This document shows, in pieces, positions 33,611 to 42,268 of a stretch of DNA of 64,000 bases. This stretch comes from Leucobacter musarum subsp. musarum (lineage in GTDB: Bacteria > Actinomycetota > Actinomycetes > Actinomycetales > Microbacteriaceae): contig NZ_JHBW01000069.1 of NCBI RefSeq assembly GCF_001273845.1, positions 124,001 through 188,000 on the forward strand. The letters are read 5' to 3'. Made by a program: the position numbers and the translations under genes. The notes beneath the pieces were generated by a model, which was not told the DNA's origin, ran no database searches, and was given only the letters and a program-made list of their open reading frames with translations. Positions within the stretch are counted from its first letter, which is position 1, and the number at the start of each line of letters is the position of its first letter.

Positions 33611-34108
33611 GTGCGCGTGCAGAGTCGCGGTATCGCGATCGTCGGAGTGGTCTTGGCGCTGTGGATGGCGGTCGGTCGTTGGCCGTTCGGAATCGGCGGC
33701 AGCCTGACCTGGTGGTATCTGCCCACGATCGGCCTGGTGTTCGCATGGCTGCAGATCTGGCTCGCCCGGCGCGTGCGCGTCACCGCGTCGCGCGGTCGCC
33801 GCACGAGCCGCAGCACGATCGTCTCGCTGATCTTGGCGTGGGTGTGCGCGATCGGGTTCGGGTTGACGGTGCCGGATCGCGTCGGCGACGAACTCCTCTC
33901 GATCATGAGCCTCGCAGCCGGGTCGTCTTTCTCAACCGAGATGTCACTGGCCCTCTGCAACCCGCTCGGCATTCTCGCCTTCGCACTGGCGATCGCGGCT
34001 CTCGGGTTCAGTTACGCCGATGCGCGCGACCCGAAACCTGAGGAAGACGAGTTGCTCGACGACGCTGGCGGCGAACACGGCGGCATGGCGCCGCATCCGC
34101 TCGCCTAA
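33611..34108 (+). CDS. Four-helix membrane protein of unknown function
   Basis: The product (165 residues from GTG 33611) has four predicted helices, about 7-25, 33-52, 73-92 and 117-137, and an acidic C-terminal tail (DPKPEEDELLDDAGGEHGG). No family is recognised. Start is uncertain: GTG 33611 has GGGTGGA nearby, GTG 33602 is possible, and the long frame to TTG 33518 would run into the tRNA promoter region. It is followed by a lipoprotein gene in the same direction. Confidence 0.62.
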   Translation: MRVQSRGIAIVGVVLALWMAVGRWPFGIGGSLTWWYLPTIGLVFAWLQIWLARRVRVTASRGRRTSRSTIVSLILAWVCAIGFGLTVPDRVGDELLSIMSLAAGSSFSTEMSLALCNPLGILAFALAIAALGFSYADARDPKPEEDELLDDAGGEHGGMAPHPLA

Positions 34109-34148
34109 CCCATATCTTTCTGGATCGGGCTCCGATAGTGTCTCGAGC

Positions 34149-34811
34149 ATGGGAGCCTCGACGTCGCGACTCGCGCTGGCCGCCTCGGCCGCCGTATTGA
34201 CCCTTGCCCTGGCAGGCTGCGCTGACGAGAGCGATGGCGATCCCGCGCCGACTTCTGCCGCACCCACCGCGACCGCGAGCCCGACCGCGACGCCCACTCA
34301 GACCACATCCCCGACGCCCACGGAAACGCCCGCTGAGACGTCGCCGCCCGCCGCTACGGTGTTGCCTGGGTGCGACGAACTCATTCCGCTTGAGCGCGCC
34401 GTGCAGCTGTCGGGCATCGACAACCTTGAGACCTTCCACGAGCAACCGAATCTGCGCGACCAGCACATCTCGCGCGTGCTGGGGCCGGTCGCCGCCGACA
34501 CCTATCTGAGCGCCGCGCAGGCGCAGTATTGCTCGTGGTCCCCACCCAACAGCGACAACATCACGTCGGTGTTCACCGCGATACTCACGCCCGAGGCGCG
34601 CGAGGCACTCATTGCCGCACTCAACGACTCGGAATTCGTGCGGGCGGAATCAGGCAGCACAATTACATACATTCGGGAACTGCAAATGGGGCTCGGGCCG
34701 CATTACGTCTGGTACGCCTTCTCGGGCGACGTGTGGGTCGCCGAGCTGGGCAACGCGTCGAACCCGCTGTTCGGTCAGGCGGCACTCGACGCAATTCTCG
34801 CGGCGAACTGA
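34149..34811 (+). CDS. Lipoprotein with Thr/Pro-rich spacer
   Basis: The 220-residue protein starts with a lipoprotein signal (lipobox LAGC at about residue 23), then a Thr/Pro/Ser-rich spacer (about 30-70) and a globular domain beginning at CDELIPLERAVQLSGI. The domain has QYCSWSPPNSDNITSVFTAI and GPHYVWYAFSGDVWVAELG and resembles uncharacterised actinobacterial surface lipoproteins. It probably sits on the outer face of the membrane. The ATG 34149 follows the upstream membrane gene by 40 nt; the upstream in-frame extension lacks support. Confidence 0.75.
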   Translation: MGASTSRLALAASAAVLTLALAGCADESDGDPAPTSAAPTATASPTATPTQTTSPTPTETPAETSPPAATVLPGCDELIPLERAVQLSGIDNLETFHEQPNLRDQHISRVLGPVAADTYLSAAQAQYCSWSPPNSDNITSVFTAILTPEAREALIAALNDSEFVRAESGSTITYIRELQMGLGPHYVWYAFSGDVWVAELGNASNPLFGQAALDAILAAN

Positions 34812-34915
34812 ACCCGACCGCGCACCCTACGCCGAGTGCTCACACACGGCCACCCCCTCGCGATCGGCTGCCCATCAGCGCAGTCTGGAATCACGCAGAC
34901 GCAAGGGAGCAAACC

Positions 34916-35095
34916 ATGACGATGAACCGCACCAGCGCGAACCCCGATGGCCCTGAGGAAGGTCGGGCACCGCTCGCGAACCCTCCAGAGCCAGGGGAGC
35001 ACATTCTCGAAGACGGATTCGTGCAGAGCCCTGAGTTCGGCGAAGCGGACGCAGACGATCCGAACGACCCGGATCCGGTGGCGAACCTCGAATAG
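34916..35095 (+). CDS. Small acidic disordered protein
   Basis: The 59-residue protein has strong bias to Glu, Asp, Pro and Gly: NPDGPEEGRAPLANPPEPGE, ILEDGFVQSPEFGEADADD, ending DPVANLE. AAGGGAGC lies seven bases before the ATG. Its style matches the 32990 protein (Asn/Pro start, acidic middle, no hydrophobic core). Function unknown. It is followed by the IR3 palindrome. Confidence 0.68.
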   Translation: MTMNRTSANPDGPEEGRAPLANPPEPGEHILEDGFVQSPEFGEADADDPNDPDPVANLE

Positions 35096-35119
35096 CGCGC
35101 CTGAGCAGCGCTTCAGCAC

Positions 35120-35197
35120 CGAACCCCTCTCATCTCGCCGAATGCCCCCGAAGTGCACGCGCACATGGGTAGCGTTCGGCGAGATGAGAGGGGTTCG
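35120..35197. repeat. Long near-perfect palindrome in a convergent gap (IR3)
   Basis: Two 26-nt arms (35120-35145, 35172-35197) pair with a single T-G wobble around a 26-nt loop that has its own GTGC/GCAC pairing. The right arm also contains 18 nt (35174-35191, GTTCGGCGAGATGAGAGG) repeated at 35193-35210 with two changes. It lies between the acidic protein gene (plus) and the NCS2 permease gene (minus), 187 nt apart. No T-tract follows. It is the strongest of the four convergent-gap palindromes. Confidence 0.85.
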
Positions 35198-35282
35198 GCA
35201 AAATGAGAGGACCTCGACATCCGCTCACCGGGTTCGATGCGCGGGACGCAGCGTGCAGCTCGCACTCCGCGGAGTGCCGAAC

Positions 35283-36626
35283 TCACGCAGCGGCGGCCGC
35301 CTGTCGGCGCCGCGCCGGGAGCAATTCGGTGAAGAGCAGGTTCAAGAGCACTGCGGTGACCGCAGCGGCACTGATGCCCGAGTGGAAGATCGTGCTGAAC
35401 CAGGTCGGAAACTGATCGAAAAAGTCGGGTTGCACCACGGGAATGCAGCCGATCGCGAGAGATGCGGCGACGATCAGCATGTTGTAAGTGCCCTCATACT
35501 GCACCTTGCTCAGTGTGCGGATACCCGAGGCAGCGACAGTGCCGAAGAGCAGGATTCCCGCGCCGCCGAGCACCGCAGTGGGCAGAGTTGCGACGACGCG
35601 GCCGAGCACGGGCAACAGTCCGAGCACGACGAGGATGCCACCGCCGGTCGCCACGACGAATCTGCTCTTGATACCAGTGATGGCGACGAGTCCGACGTTC
35701 TGCGCAAAAGCACTCTGGGTGAACGTATTAAAGACGGGCGCGACGACGCTCGAGAGCATGTCAGCTCGAAGTCCATCGGCGATCCGGCGAGAGTCGACCT
35801 GGGAACCGGTAATCTGACCGACGGCAAGGAGGTCGGCGGTCGTTTCAGTGAGGATCACGAGCACAACGACAAACATCGAAATGACGCCGCCAATCTCGAA
35901 CGTCGGCCAACCGAAGGCGAAGGGTTGCGGCACGGCAAAGATCGCACCGTTCGCGACCGACGAGAAGTCTGCTTTGCCGAGGAGCAGCGCGATCACGGTG
36001 CCGATGACGAGGGCGAGCAGGATCGCCAAGCGAGCGATCCCGAACGCCCGCACGCGCGAGAGCAGCAGTGCGATCAGCAGCGTTCCTGCGGCGAGCGCAA
36101 TGTTCGCGATGCTGCCGTAGTCGGGGGCACTCGCATTGCCACCCATCGCCCAGCGCGCGGCAACCGGGATCAGCGATACGCCGATGATGGTGATGACCAC
36201 ACCCGTGACCACGGGTGGAAAGAATCGCACGATGCGGGCAAAGAACGGAGCGATCAAGAATCCGGCTGCGGCGGCAGCGAGTACAGCGCCAAATACGTCC
36301 GGCATGCCCCCACCGCCCTCGATGATCGCCGTGAGCGTCGCGACCGAGGCGAACGAGGTGCCCTGCACGAGCGGGAGTTGGCTTCCGAAGAACGGGATGC
36401 CGATGGTTTGCAGCAGCGTCGCGAGACCGCCGATGAACAGGCAGCTGGCGATGAGTACGCCAATCTCGGCGCTCGTGAGGCCGGCCGCCGTGCCAATGAT
36501 GAGCGGTGGCGCGATGATGCCTCCGTACATGCTGAGCACGTGCTGCATGCCGTAGGCGAGGTTCTTGCTCCAAGGCAACCGCTCGTCTTCAGGCCTGACT
36601 TCACGCGTCGCGGATCGTTGCTTCAC
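35283..36626 (-). CDS. NCS2-family xanthine/urate-type permease
   Basis: The 447-residue protein belongs to nucleobase:cation symporter family 2 (PF00860). Its signature QSAFAQNVGLVAITGIKSR near residues 306-324 is the purine-specific motif; QNVG fits xanthine/uric acid transporters such as PbuX and UacT more than uracil ones. About 12-14 helices are visible, starting at YGMQHVLSMYGGIIAPPLI. Start is GTG 36626. It is divergent from the glycosyltransferase pair; the gap (36627-36798) contains AT-rich stretches near 36725-36775 that could hold both promoters. Confidence 0.88.
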   Translation of the reverse strand: MKQRSATREVRPEDERLPWSKNLAYGMQHVLSMYGGIIAPPLIIGTAAGLTSAEIGVLIASCLFIGGLATLLQTIGIPFFGSQLPLVQGTSFASVATLTAIIEGGGGMPDVFGAVLAAAAAGFLIAPFFARIVRFFPPVVTGVVITIIGVSLIPVAARWAMGGNASAPDYGSIANIALAAGTLLIALLLSRVRAFGIARLAILLALVIGTVIALLLGKADFSSVANGAIFAVPQPFAFGWPTFEIGGVISMFVVVLVILTETTADLLAVGQITGSQVDSRRIADGLRADMLSSVVAPVFNTFTQSAFAQNVGLVAITGIKSRFVVATGGGILVVLGLLPVLGRVVATLPTAVLGGAGILLFGTVAASGIRTLSKVQYEGTYNMLIVAASLAIGCIPVVQPDFFDQFPTWFSTIFHSGISAAAVTAVLLNLLFTELLPARRRQAAAAA

Positions 36627-36798
36627 GGCTGTACTCGCTTCTCGTTCAGACCGATACTGAGCGCCTCACAGCACTGCAGCCATCCGTCGCATGATCTTCG
36701 TGCTGGGCTTCTCACCGCGAGTAGGTTAACTTAGAAACTGTGTAATTAAAAGAAGTAACCAAAAAGCTTACAAACCGAGAGTCGGATCGAAGGTCCCA

Positions 36799-39057
36799 AT
36801 GGGAGTGGTCACTCACCTGCAGCAGGTTCGCGCCGCAGACACGCTTACGCGCGCTCTTGCACTGTCGCACGAATTCGCCTCAGCGCCAGTGCACGGAAAC
36901 GATACTGAGCCCGCAATCGCCGAAGCGCTCGCTGCTGTGATCGAAGCGCTGGCAGGCACGGACCAGGTGCTCGCCATCGCCGCATTGCACGCAGCGGTTC
37001 GCATCGATCATCACACTGTGGACGAGCTCCTCGAAGAGGCCGTGCGGGATCGCCGCGCGCACATTCGTGAGCACGCCGCTTGGGCTTGCGCTTCTCGCCC
37101 ATTTCGCGAGTCCACCGTCGACGCCCTCCTGGAAATGGTAATGACGGGCGGTCTCGGCGGCATGCTCGCGCAACAGTGCTTGGAGGAGTGGGGCCGGGTA
37201 CACGCCAGACTGATCACACGGCACCTCATTACAGCGCTCGCACAGGGCTCAAGTGCTCACTCGCGCCGACTCCTCGTCGAGACGCTCGGACTGCTGCACA
37301 CGCCGAACGCCATCGACCTGATCCAGCACATGGAGGCCGATGATCAGGAGCCTGCGCCCGTCCGCGAAGCTGCTGCAGCAGCTGTCGCGAACCTCTCCGA
37401 GGATCGCGCTGCGCGCACGAAAGAGTGTGGAGCCCAATCTGGGCGCGCCGGCGTGACCGTTGCTCAGCTCTTCCTCGGCGCCGACATTGATGCCGAACTG
37501 CGCCGCGTCGGGAGCGGCAACAACGGGGGTATCGCGACGCTCCTGGTGCGGCTGGGAGATGCGCTGGTCGATCCCGCAGTCCGGGAGGGCGGCCAAGAAC
37601 CTCTCGGGCAATCTGGCGCAGTCTCACGCGTTGTCACGCTCTCGCGCGAGCGCGGTGACGCTCCCCGTCGCGCGCACAGCGCACACCTGCCAGCGACGCC
37701 TCCCGGAGCCCTCTCCACTCATCACACCTACGACACCGTACCGCTCGCCGTCACTGCGACGAGCGCTGACGACGCCTGGTCGAACTACATCTCGGCAAGA
37801 CGCGGCATCGCGCGAGCACTGCGCCGTCATGGCCCCGTCGACGCCGTGCACTTGCGCATGGCCGATGTCGGAACGCTTGCCGCCTGGCACGTCGCACGCG
37901 CCGCCGGCGTCGCCATAGTGTTCACTGCCGCCCCTGATCCACACGCGCTCATCGAAACGCTTGAACACAGCGGCACGCTGACTCGCGAAAACTTCGGCGA
38001 GCACGACGCGGCTGATCGCTATTGGTTCCGCACCCGACTCGTACACGACCTCGCCCACTCGGCACATCACACGGTGCTCATGCCGCGGGAGCACTTGCGC
38101 GAAGATTTCGCGCGACTCGTGAGCATTGATATCGCCGGTACCGCCACTGGGAATGGGCGTGCGCGCCGAAGTGACGCCGCGCTTTCCTCCCAATTCTCCG
38201 CGATCGCTGAAGGCATCGACGTGCAGGTGATCGATGACGCCGTCGCCGAGGCAACCGACGCGGCGATCGGCTCACCCGCGTCGCCCGCGATCGCGCAACT
38301 GCAACAGCTCCTCAACGCGCTCCCGGCGGCACGGCGAACACTTCCCCTGCTGCTGTCAGTCGGAAGACTGCACCGCGTCAAAGGAATGGCTGACGTCGTC
38401 GCCGCCTGGGCCGGTTCAGATTTGCGCGATCGCTGCAACTTACTGATCGTCGGCGGCGATCTGCGTACCCCCTCGCCCGACGAGACCGAACAACTCGCAC
38501 GCATCGACGCGCTGGTCGATCCGGCACATCGGGCTGATTTCGGGCTGCTGCTCGCCGGCCACCGCCCAAACGCGGTCACCGCGCGGTGGATGGCGGCCGC
38601 GCAGATCGGTCTTCCCGGGTTTGCAGCGCCTCATGGGGTCTACGTGTGCGGCAGTGTGAAAGAAGAGTTCGGGCTTGCAATATTGGAGGCCCTCGCTGCC
38701 GGCCTCTTCGTCGTTGCTCCCCAGCGAGGCGGCCCAGCAACCTATCTCGTTCACGGCGAAACCGGCTTCCTCACCGACACGTCGAACGGTGCCAAACTGC
38801 GCGCTGCGCTGGCCGAGGCTTTCACCATTGCCGCGAGTCCACACGCCGCGAAGCGGGCCGAACGCGCACGCCGTGCGGTGCTCGAAAGGTTCTCGATCCG
38901 CACGATGGCCGCCAATCTGTCGCGCATCTACGCCTCCGCTACGGCGCATTCGCACGAGACGGGTCAGCGGCTCCAACGGCAGCCCTCCCTCAAACCTCTT
39001 CTCTCTGCCCATCCACGCCCCCTCGTGCATACCCTCGGATCGGACGGCCATTCGTGA
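36799..39057 (+). CDS. GT4-family glycosyltransferase with N-terminal HEAT-like domain
   Basis: The 752-residue protein has two parts. Residues about 20-205 form HEAT-like helical pairs (HAAVRIDHHTVDELLEEAV, RRAHIREHAAWACASRPF). Residues about 220-730 are a GT-B glycosyltransferase: VAQLFLGADIDAELR...GGIATLLVRLGD, then LLSVGRLHRVKGM and the donor-site block VKEEFGLAILEALAAGLFVV with the two conserved Glu. The C-terminal tail is low complexity. The fusion is rare among GT4 enzymes but a family of this kind exists in actinobacteria; acceptor unknown. The stop overlaps the next GTG, so both glycosyltransferases are coupled. Confidence 0.82.
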   Translation: MGVVTHLQQVRAADTLTRALALSHEFASAPVHGNDTEPAIAEALAAVIEALAGTDQVLAIAALHAAVRIDHHTVDELLEEAVRDRRAHIREHAAWACASRPFRESTVDALLEMVMTGGLGGMLAQQCLEEWGRVHARLITRHLITALAQGSSAHSRRLLVETLGLLHTPNAIDLIQHMEADDQEPAPVREAAAAAVANLSEDRAARTKECGAQSGRAGVTVAQLFLGADIDAELRRVGSGNNGGIATLLVRLGDALVDPAVREGGQEPLGQSGAVSRVVTLSRERGDAPRRAHSAHLPATPPGALSTHHTYDTVPLAVTATSADDAWSNYISARRGIARALRRHGPVDAVHLRMADVGTLAAWHVARAAGVAIVFTAAPDPHALIETLEHSGTLTRENFGEHDAADRYWFRTRLVHDLAHSAHHTVLMPREHLREDFARLVSIDIAGTATGNGRARRSDAALSSQFSAIAEGIDVQVIDDAVAEATDAAIGSPASPAIAQLQQLLNALPAARRTLPLLLSVGRLHRVKGMADVVAAWAGSDLRDRCNLLIVGGDLRTPSPDETEQLARIDALVDPAHRADFGLLLAGHRPNAVTARWMAAAQIGLPGFAAPHGVYVCGSVKEEFGLAILEALAAGLFVVAPQRGGPATYLVHGETGFLTDTSNGAKLRAALAEAFTIAASPHAAKRAERARRAVLERFSIRTMAANLSRIYASATAHSHETGQRLQRQPSLKPLLSAHPRPLVHTLGSDGHS

Positions 39058-40370
39058 CTCTCCTCATCATCAGCCCCGACTACGCCTCACACCTGTACCC
39101 GCTCGCGGCAATGGGCAGTGTGTGGCGCGAACACGGGCACCGAGTGGTTGTCGCCACCGGACAAGCGACTGCAGAGATCGTCGCCGCGTTCGGCTACGAT
39201 CAAGAACCCCTGCAGCTCAGCCAAGGCTCGAACCCCGGCACGATCCGCGCCGAGGAGCAGCCCCGGGGCGAAGATGACGCGCTGCGCGGATTCTTCGCGG
39301 CGACGCACGGAGGGATGATCGAGACGTTGGCATTCCAAGCGCGCGCTCGCCTGCACGACCTCATGTGGGAACCCGTCGCTACCGCAGGGCGCGTCCTCGA
39401 CATCATCGAGCGAGTGCAGCCTGACGAGATCATCGTCGACCACCTCGCGTTCAGCGCGCGGCTCGCACTGCAGGCTGCCGGCGTTTCCCACGTCGACGTG
39501 GTGCTGGGTCATCCGACCGCGCTGCCACTGCCTGCTGCGGGCGAACTCTACGGCTACCCGCCGGCCTGGCCCGACGCGTTCACACCGGATCCCGATGAAC
39601 TCGACGAGCTGCGCGAGCTGTGCCGCGAGGTGAGCGAGCGCTTCACCGAGGAATGGAATGCGGCACTCCACGAGATTGCCCCGGATCGTGCTCCGTCACC
39701 TGACGCGTTCGCCGAGCACGGCGACTTTCTCGTGTTCAACTATCCCGCAGCACTCATGCCGGCAGACCGAGCCGCCCTCTTGCCACCGCACACCTGCATC
39801 GGATCCTCGCTGCGGCCGGAAGCCCCCGACGCTGAGGTGGCGTCGTGGCTGCAGGCCAGCGACGAGCCATTCGTCTACGTCAGCTTCGGCAGCTTTCTCT
39901 CGGTGCGCGGCGACGTGCTCGCCCGCGTCGCCGCCGCCCTACGCGACCTCGGGGTTCGTGCCGCAATCGCACACGGGTCGTCGCAGCGGGAAGCGCTCGG
40001 GGAGATCCCGCAATCGTGGCTAGTCCGCGAGTTCCTGCCACAGGTCACCCTGCTCGAACAGGCAGCAGCAGCGGTGACGCACGGCGGCAATAACAGTGTC
40101 ACTGAGGCTTTGGCGTTCGATGTACCACTCATCGTGCTGCCGTTCTCAACCGATCAGTTCGCCGGCGCCGAGGCGCTCGAGCGAGCCGGGCTGGGGATCG
40201 CTCTGGCACCGAACACCGCGACGGTCTCGCAGCTCGCCTCAGCAATCTCAGCGACCCTGTCCGGATTCGGTGATCGTTCTGCCGCTGCAGCGAGTGTTGC
40301 CGAGAACCATGGCGCAGAACTCGCGTTCCAAGCTCGGGAGCGAAACCTTTCCACTGCACTCGCTCGCTAG
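39054..40370 (+). CDS. UDP-glycosyltransferase-like GT1 family protein
   Basis: The 438-residue protein is a GT1/MGT-type enzyme: LLIISPDYASHLYPLAAMGS at the start, FVYVSFGSFLSVRGDVLA in the middle and the donor-site region AVTHGGNNSVTEALAFDVP near residues 338-356, with the terminal DQFAGAEALERAG. Such enzymes glycosylate small molecules or lipids with UDP- or dTDP-sugars. The GTG start overlaps the upstream stop (GTGA). It ends tail-to-tail with the GntR gene; their stops share the four bases CTAG. Confidence 0.88.
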   Translation: MTLLIISPDYASHLYPLAAMGSVWREHGHRVVVATGQATAEIVAAFGYDQEPLQLSQGSNPGTIRAEEQPRGEDDALRGFFAATHGGMIETLAFQARARLHDLMWEPVATAGRVLDIIERVQPDEIIVDHLAFSARLALQAAGVSHVDVVLGHPTALPLPAAGELYGYPPAWPDAFTPDPDELDELRELCREVSERFTEEWNAALHEIAPDRAPSPDAFAEHGDFLVFNYPAALMPADRAALLPPHTCIGSSLRPEAPDAEVASWLQASDEPFVYVSFGSFLSVRGDVLARVAAALRDLGVRAAIAHGSSQREALGEIPQSWLVREFLPQVTLLEQAAAAVTHGGNNSVTEALAFDVPLIVLPFSTDQFAGAEALERAGLGIALAPNTATVSQLASAISATLSGFGDRSAAAASVAENHGAELAFQARERNLSTALAR

Positions 40371-41458
40371 AGCAGGCACGCCTTCTCGAAGGCGAGTTCG
40401 GCGCCGATCGCGTCTCGTGCCCAGATCGCCGCCGCGAGATCCTCGTACCCAGAGATGACGCGCTCCCAGTTGTTCGCCTGTTGCGTCCACACGCCGTCGA
40501 GCTGGTCTCCCAGTGACTCAATGGTGTTCGTCACGGTATTGACGAGGTGTCGATTCGGACAGGTATCGAGCATGAGCCGCACCAGGGCTGAGCCGTGCTC
40601 GCGATGCCGGGCGATGTCGCCCGCGTGTGCTGCTCCCTGCGCCCGCTCGACCGCGTGCAGCACACGCGAAAGCTCTGCTCCGCGCAGTTCGGCGGCGGTC
40701 AGCCTGACGGTCGCACCGAGCAGTGCGCCGACCATCTGCGTGACCGCGACATCATCGCCCGCGAGCACCGAGGGGGCCGGCTCAGCGATACCGTCGGAGA
40801 GCTGCGCGACCGAATCCCCGGTAATGCGGAACGCATGCTCGAGCGCCAACTCCGCAGCAACTGCGTCACCGCTATCGATGGCCGACCGCAGCGCAGAGTA
40901 GCTCCCGTGCAGGCGATCCCATTGCGGCGCTTCTTCTGCCTGCGTCAACGAGATGAGATACGAGAGCGCCTCGATACGCCCCTGCGTCGCCCGCGCGAGC
41001 TCGGGGTTCGGGCAGGCGTGCACGAGAAATTCGATGAACTGCCACGTGTGTGCCGCGTACTCGTAGGGCTCTTGCTCCCCGACCGCATCGAGCAACTGCC
41101 CGAGCTGCAGCGAGAGAGACTCGCGCTCGCACGTCGGCAGCGCGGGAATCGTGACTCGCGCCACCCCTCCCAGCAGCGCACCGAGGCACTGGATGATCTG
41201 ATCGCGCTCTTCCAGTGCGGGCAACACGACGCGCGGGCGCTCGATATCGACCGCTTCGATCAACCCGACCTTGGCCAGTTCGCGCATCACGTCACGCGCG
41301 GCGGCGTCTGAGAGCCCGAGCCATCGCTGCAACTCCCAGTAATCGATCGCTTCACCAGGCTTGAGCGTGCCGTCGAAAATCGCCGACCGCACGCGGTGGA
41401 AGGGCGTATGACTGAGTTCCGGGCTTCCCGATCCTGCGGGGGTTCTCGGGATCGCCAT
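40367..41458 (-). CDS. GntR-type regulator with duplicated FCD-like effector domain
   Basis: The 363-residue protein is far longer than a usual FadR/GntR regulator (about 220-250). Residues 17-80 are the winged helix (VRSAIFDGTLKPGEAIDYWE, LGLSDAAARDVMRELAKVGL). Then come two related helical domains: about 85-215 (CLGALLGGVARVTIPAL, HACPNPELARATQGRIEAL) and about 225-360 (MVGALLGATVRLTAAEL, DTCPNRHLVNTVTNTIESL). The repeated CPNxxL motif shows a domain duplication. Such a protein may bind two ligands or act with internal pseudo-symmetry. It faces the glycosyltransferase pair and may control it. Confidence 0.82.
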   Translation of the reverse strand: MAIPRTPAGSGSPELSHTPFHRVRSAIFDGTLKPGEAIDYWELQRWLGLSDAAARDVMRELAKVGLIEAVDIERPRVVLPALEERDQIIQCLGALLGGVARVTIPALPTCERESLSLQLGQLLDAVGEQEPYEYAAHTWQFIEFLVHACPNPELARATQGRIEALSYLISLTQAEEAPQWDRLHGSYSALRSAIDSGDAVAAELALEHAFRITGDSVAQLSDGIAEPAPSVLAGDDVAVTQMVGALLGATVRLTAAELRGAELSRVLHAVERAQGAAHAGDIARHREHGSALVRLMLDTCPNRHLVNTVTNTIESLGDQLDGVWTQQANNWERVISGYEDLAAAIWARDAIGAELAFEKACLL

Positions 41459-41512
41459 GCGTGCTCCAGCCGGTCGAAAACAGCGTCACCGACACACTAC
41501 CCGGAGCGCGCT

Positions 41513-41549
41513 CCGAATTTTGCATTGCTGTGCAAAACACACAATTCGG
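41513..41549 (-). promoter_or_regulatory. Nested palindromes upstream of the GntR gene
   Basis: CCGAATT and AATTCGG (41513-41519, 41543-41549) enclose TTTTGCA and TGCAAAA (41518-41524, 41531-41537). The site lies 55-90 nt before the GntR start on the minus strand, a good place for an autoregulatory operator. It also lies just after the TetR stop, so part could be a terminator. Confidence 0.5.
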
Positions 41550-41568
41550 TTCTTGAGTCAGCTCTCCC

Positions 41569-42189
41569 CTACTCCGGACGCAGCAGGTGCCGTAGCAGGG
41601 GCATGGCGAGTTCCAAGCGCGCCGGCAGCGACTTCCACCCGTCGCTCATACCCGACATGACCTGTGCGCCGACGAAGATCTCGTTGAGGAGCTCGCCGAT
41701 GTCTTCCGCGGGCAGCGTCGACGTGATCGATCCCTCGGACAGGCCCTCACGAATGAGGTCGGTCGTCGTGTTCTGCCAATCACGATAGTGATCGTGCCCG
41801 ACCTGCTTAAGGTTGTCGGGGAGCGACGCGAGTAGCCGAATGCCCGCCTGCACCACCTTGTCGACCGAGATCAGCGCCGCCATGTTCGTGAGCAGCACCA
41901 GCATGCGGTCGAAGGCAGAGTCGTCGCCGGCGACGCTCGTCGTGAACACCTCAGTCATACGGGTCTGCTGCAGTGTCAGCACGGCAGAAGCAACGTCGTC
42001 TTTGTTGCCGAAGTGGAAATAGAGTGACCCAACGCTGACACCGGCTTCCTCGGAGATGTCGGTGAGCTTCGCGTTGTTGTAGTCCAAGCGCGCGAAGACG
42101 ATCGCCGCCGACTCGAGCAGCAGGGTCTCAGTTTCCAGGCTGCGCGGTTGCCGCTTCCTGGGGGTGGTACGGGTGGTGTTGGAGGCCAC
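41569..42189 (-). CDS. TetR-family regulator, gamma-butyrolactone receptor-like
   Basis: The 206-residue protein has the TetR helix-turn-helix (LTDISEEAGVSVGSLYFHFG NKDDVA, split here) and a ligand domain with VVQAGIRLLASLP and LNEIFVGAQVMSGMSDGW; the latter block is typical of ArpA/ScbR gamma-butyrolactone receptors. Its place next to afsA and an SDR gene supports this: the receptor normally represses the synthase until the lactone binds. I chose GTG 42189 (GGAAGG upstream). The gap to the SDR gene is 79 nt, so it may have its own promoter. Confidence 0.82.
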   Translation of the reverse strand: MASNTTRTTPRKRQPRSLETETLLLESAAIVFARLDYNNAKLTDISEEAGVSVGSLYFHFGNKDDVASAVLTLQQTRMTEVFTTSVAGDDSAFDRMLVLLTNMAALISVDKVVQAGIRLLASLPDNLKQVGHDHYRDWQNTTTDLIREGLSEGSITSTLPAEDIGELLNEIFVGAQVMSGMSDGWKSLPARLELAMPLLRHLLRPE

Positions 42190-42268
42190 GGGGGCACCTT
42201 CCTGTGTTGAGAGCTTCGTCCATCGTATGAGCGACTGGGTGGGTGGCCGATGAGGCAGTCGCCTTAAT

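Noticed and set aside
34947-36734. 595-codon plus-strand frame opposite the NCS2 permease
   Set aside because: Asp/Glu/Arg-rich shadow of a hydrophobic protein read in antisense; no start context or motif.
36700-36780. Iron-box-like sequence (AGGTTAACTTAG) upstream of the glycosyltransferase pair
   Set aside because: Only partial similarity to DtxR/IdeR boxes and no iron-related gene beside it.
42190-42268. Streptomyces-type autoregulatory element before the TetR gene
   Set aside because: A GCGACTG/CAGTCGC pair is present, but it does not fit the known ARE pattern; left as unassigned.
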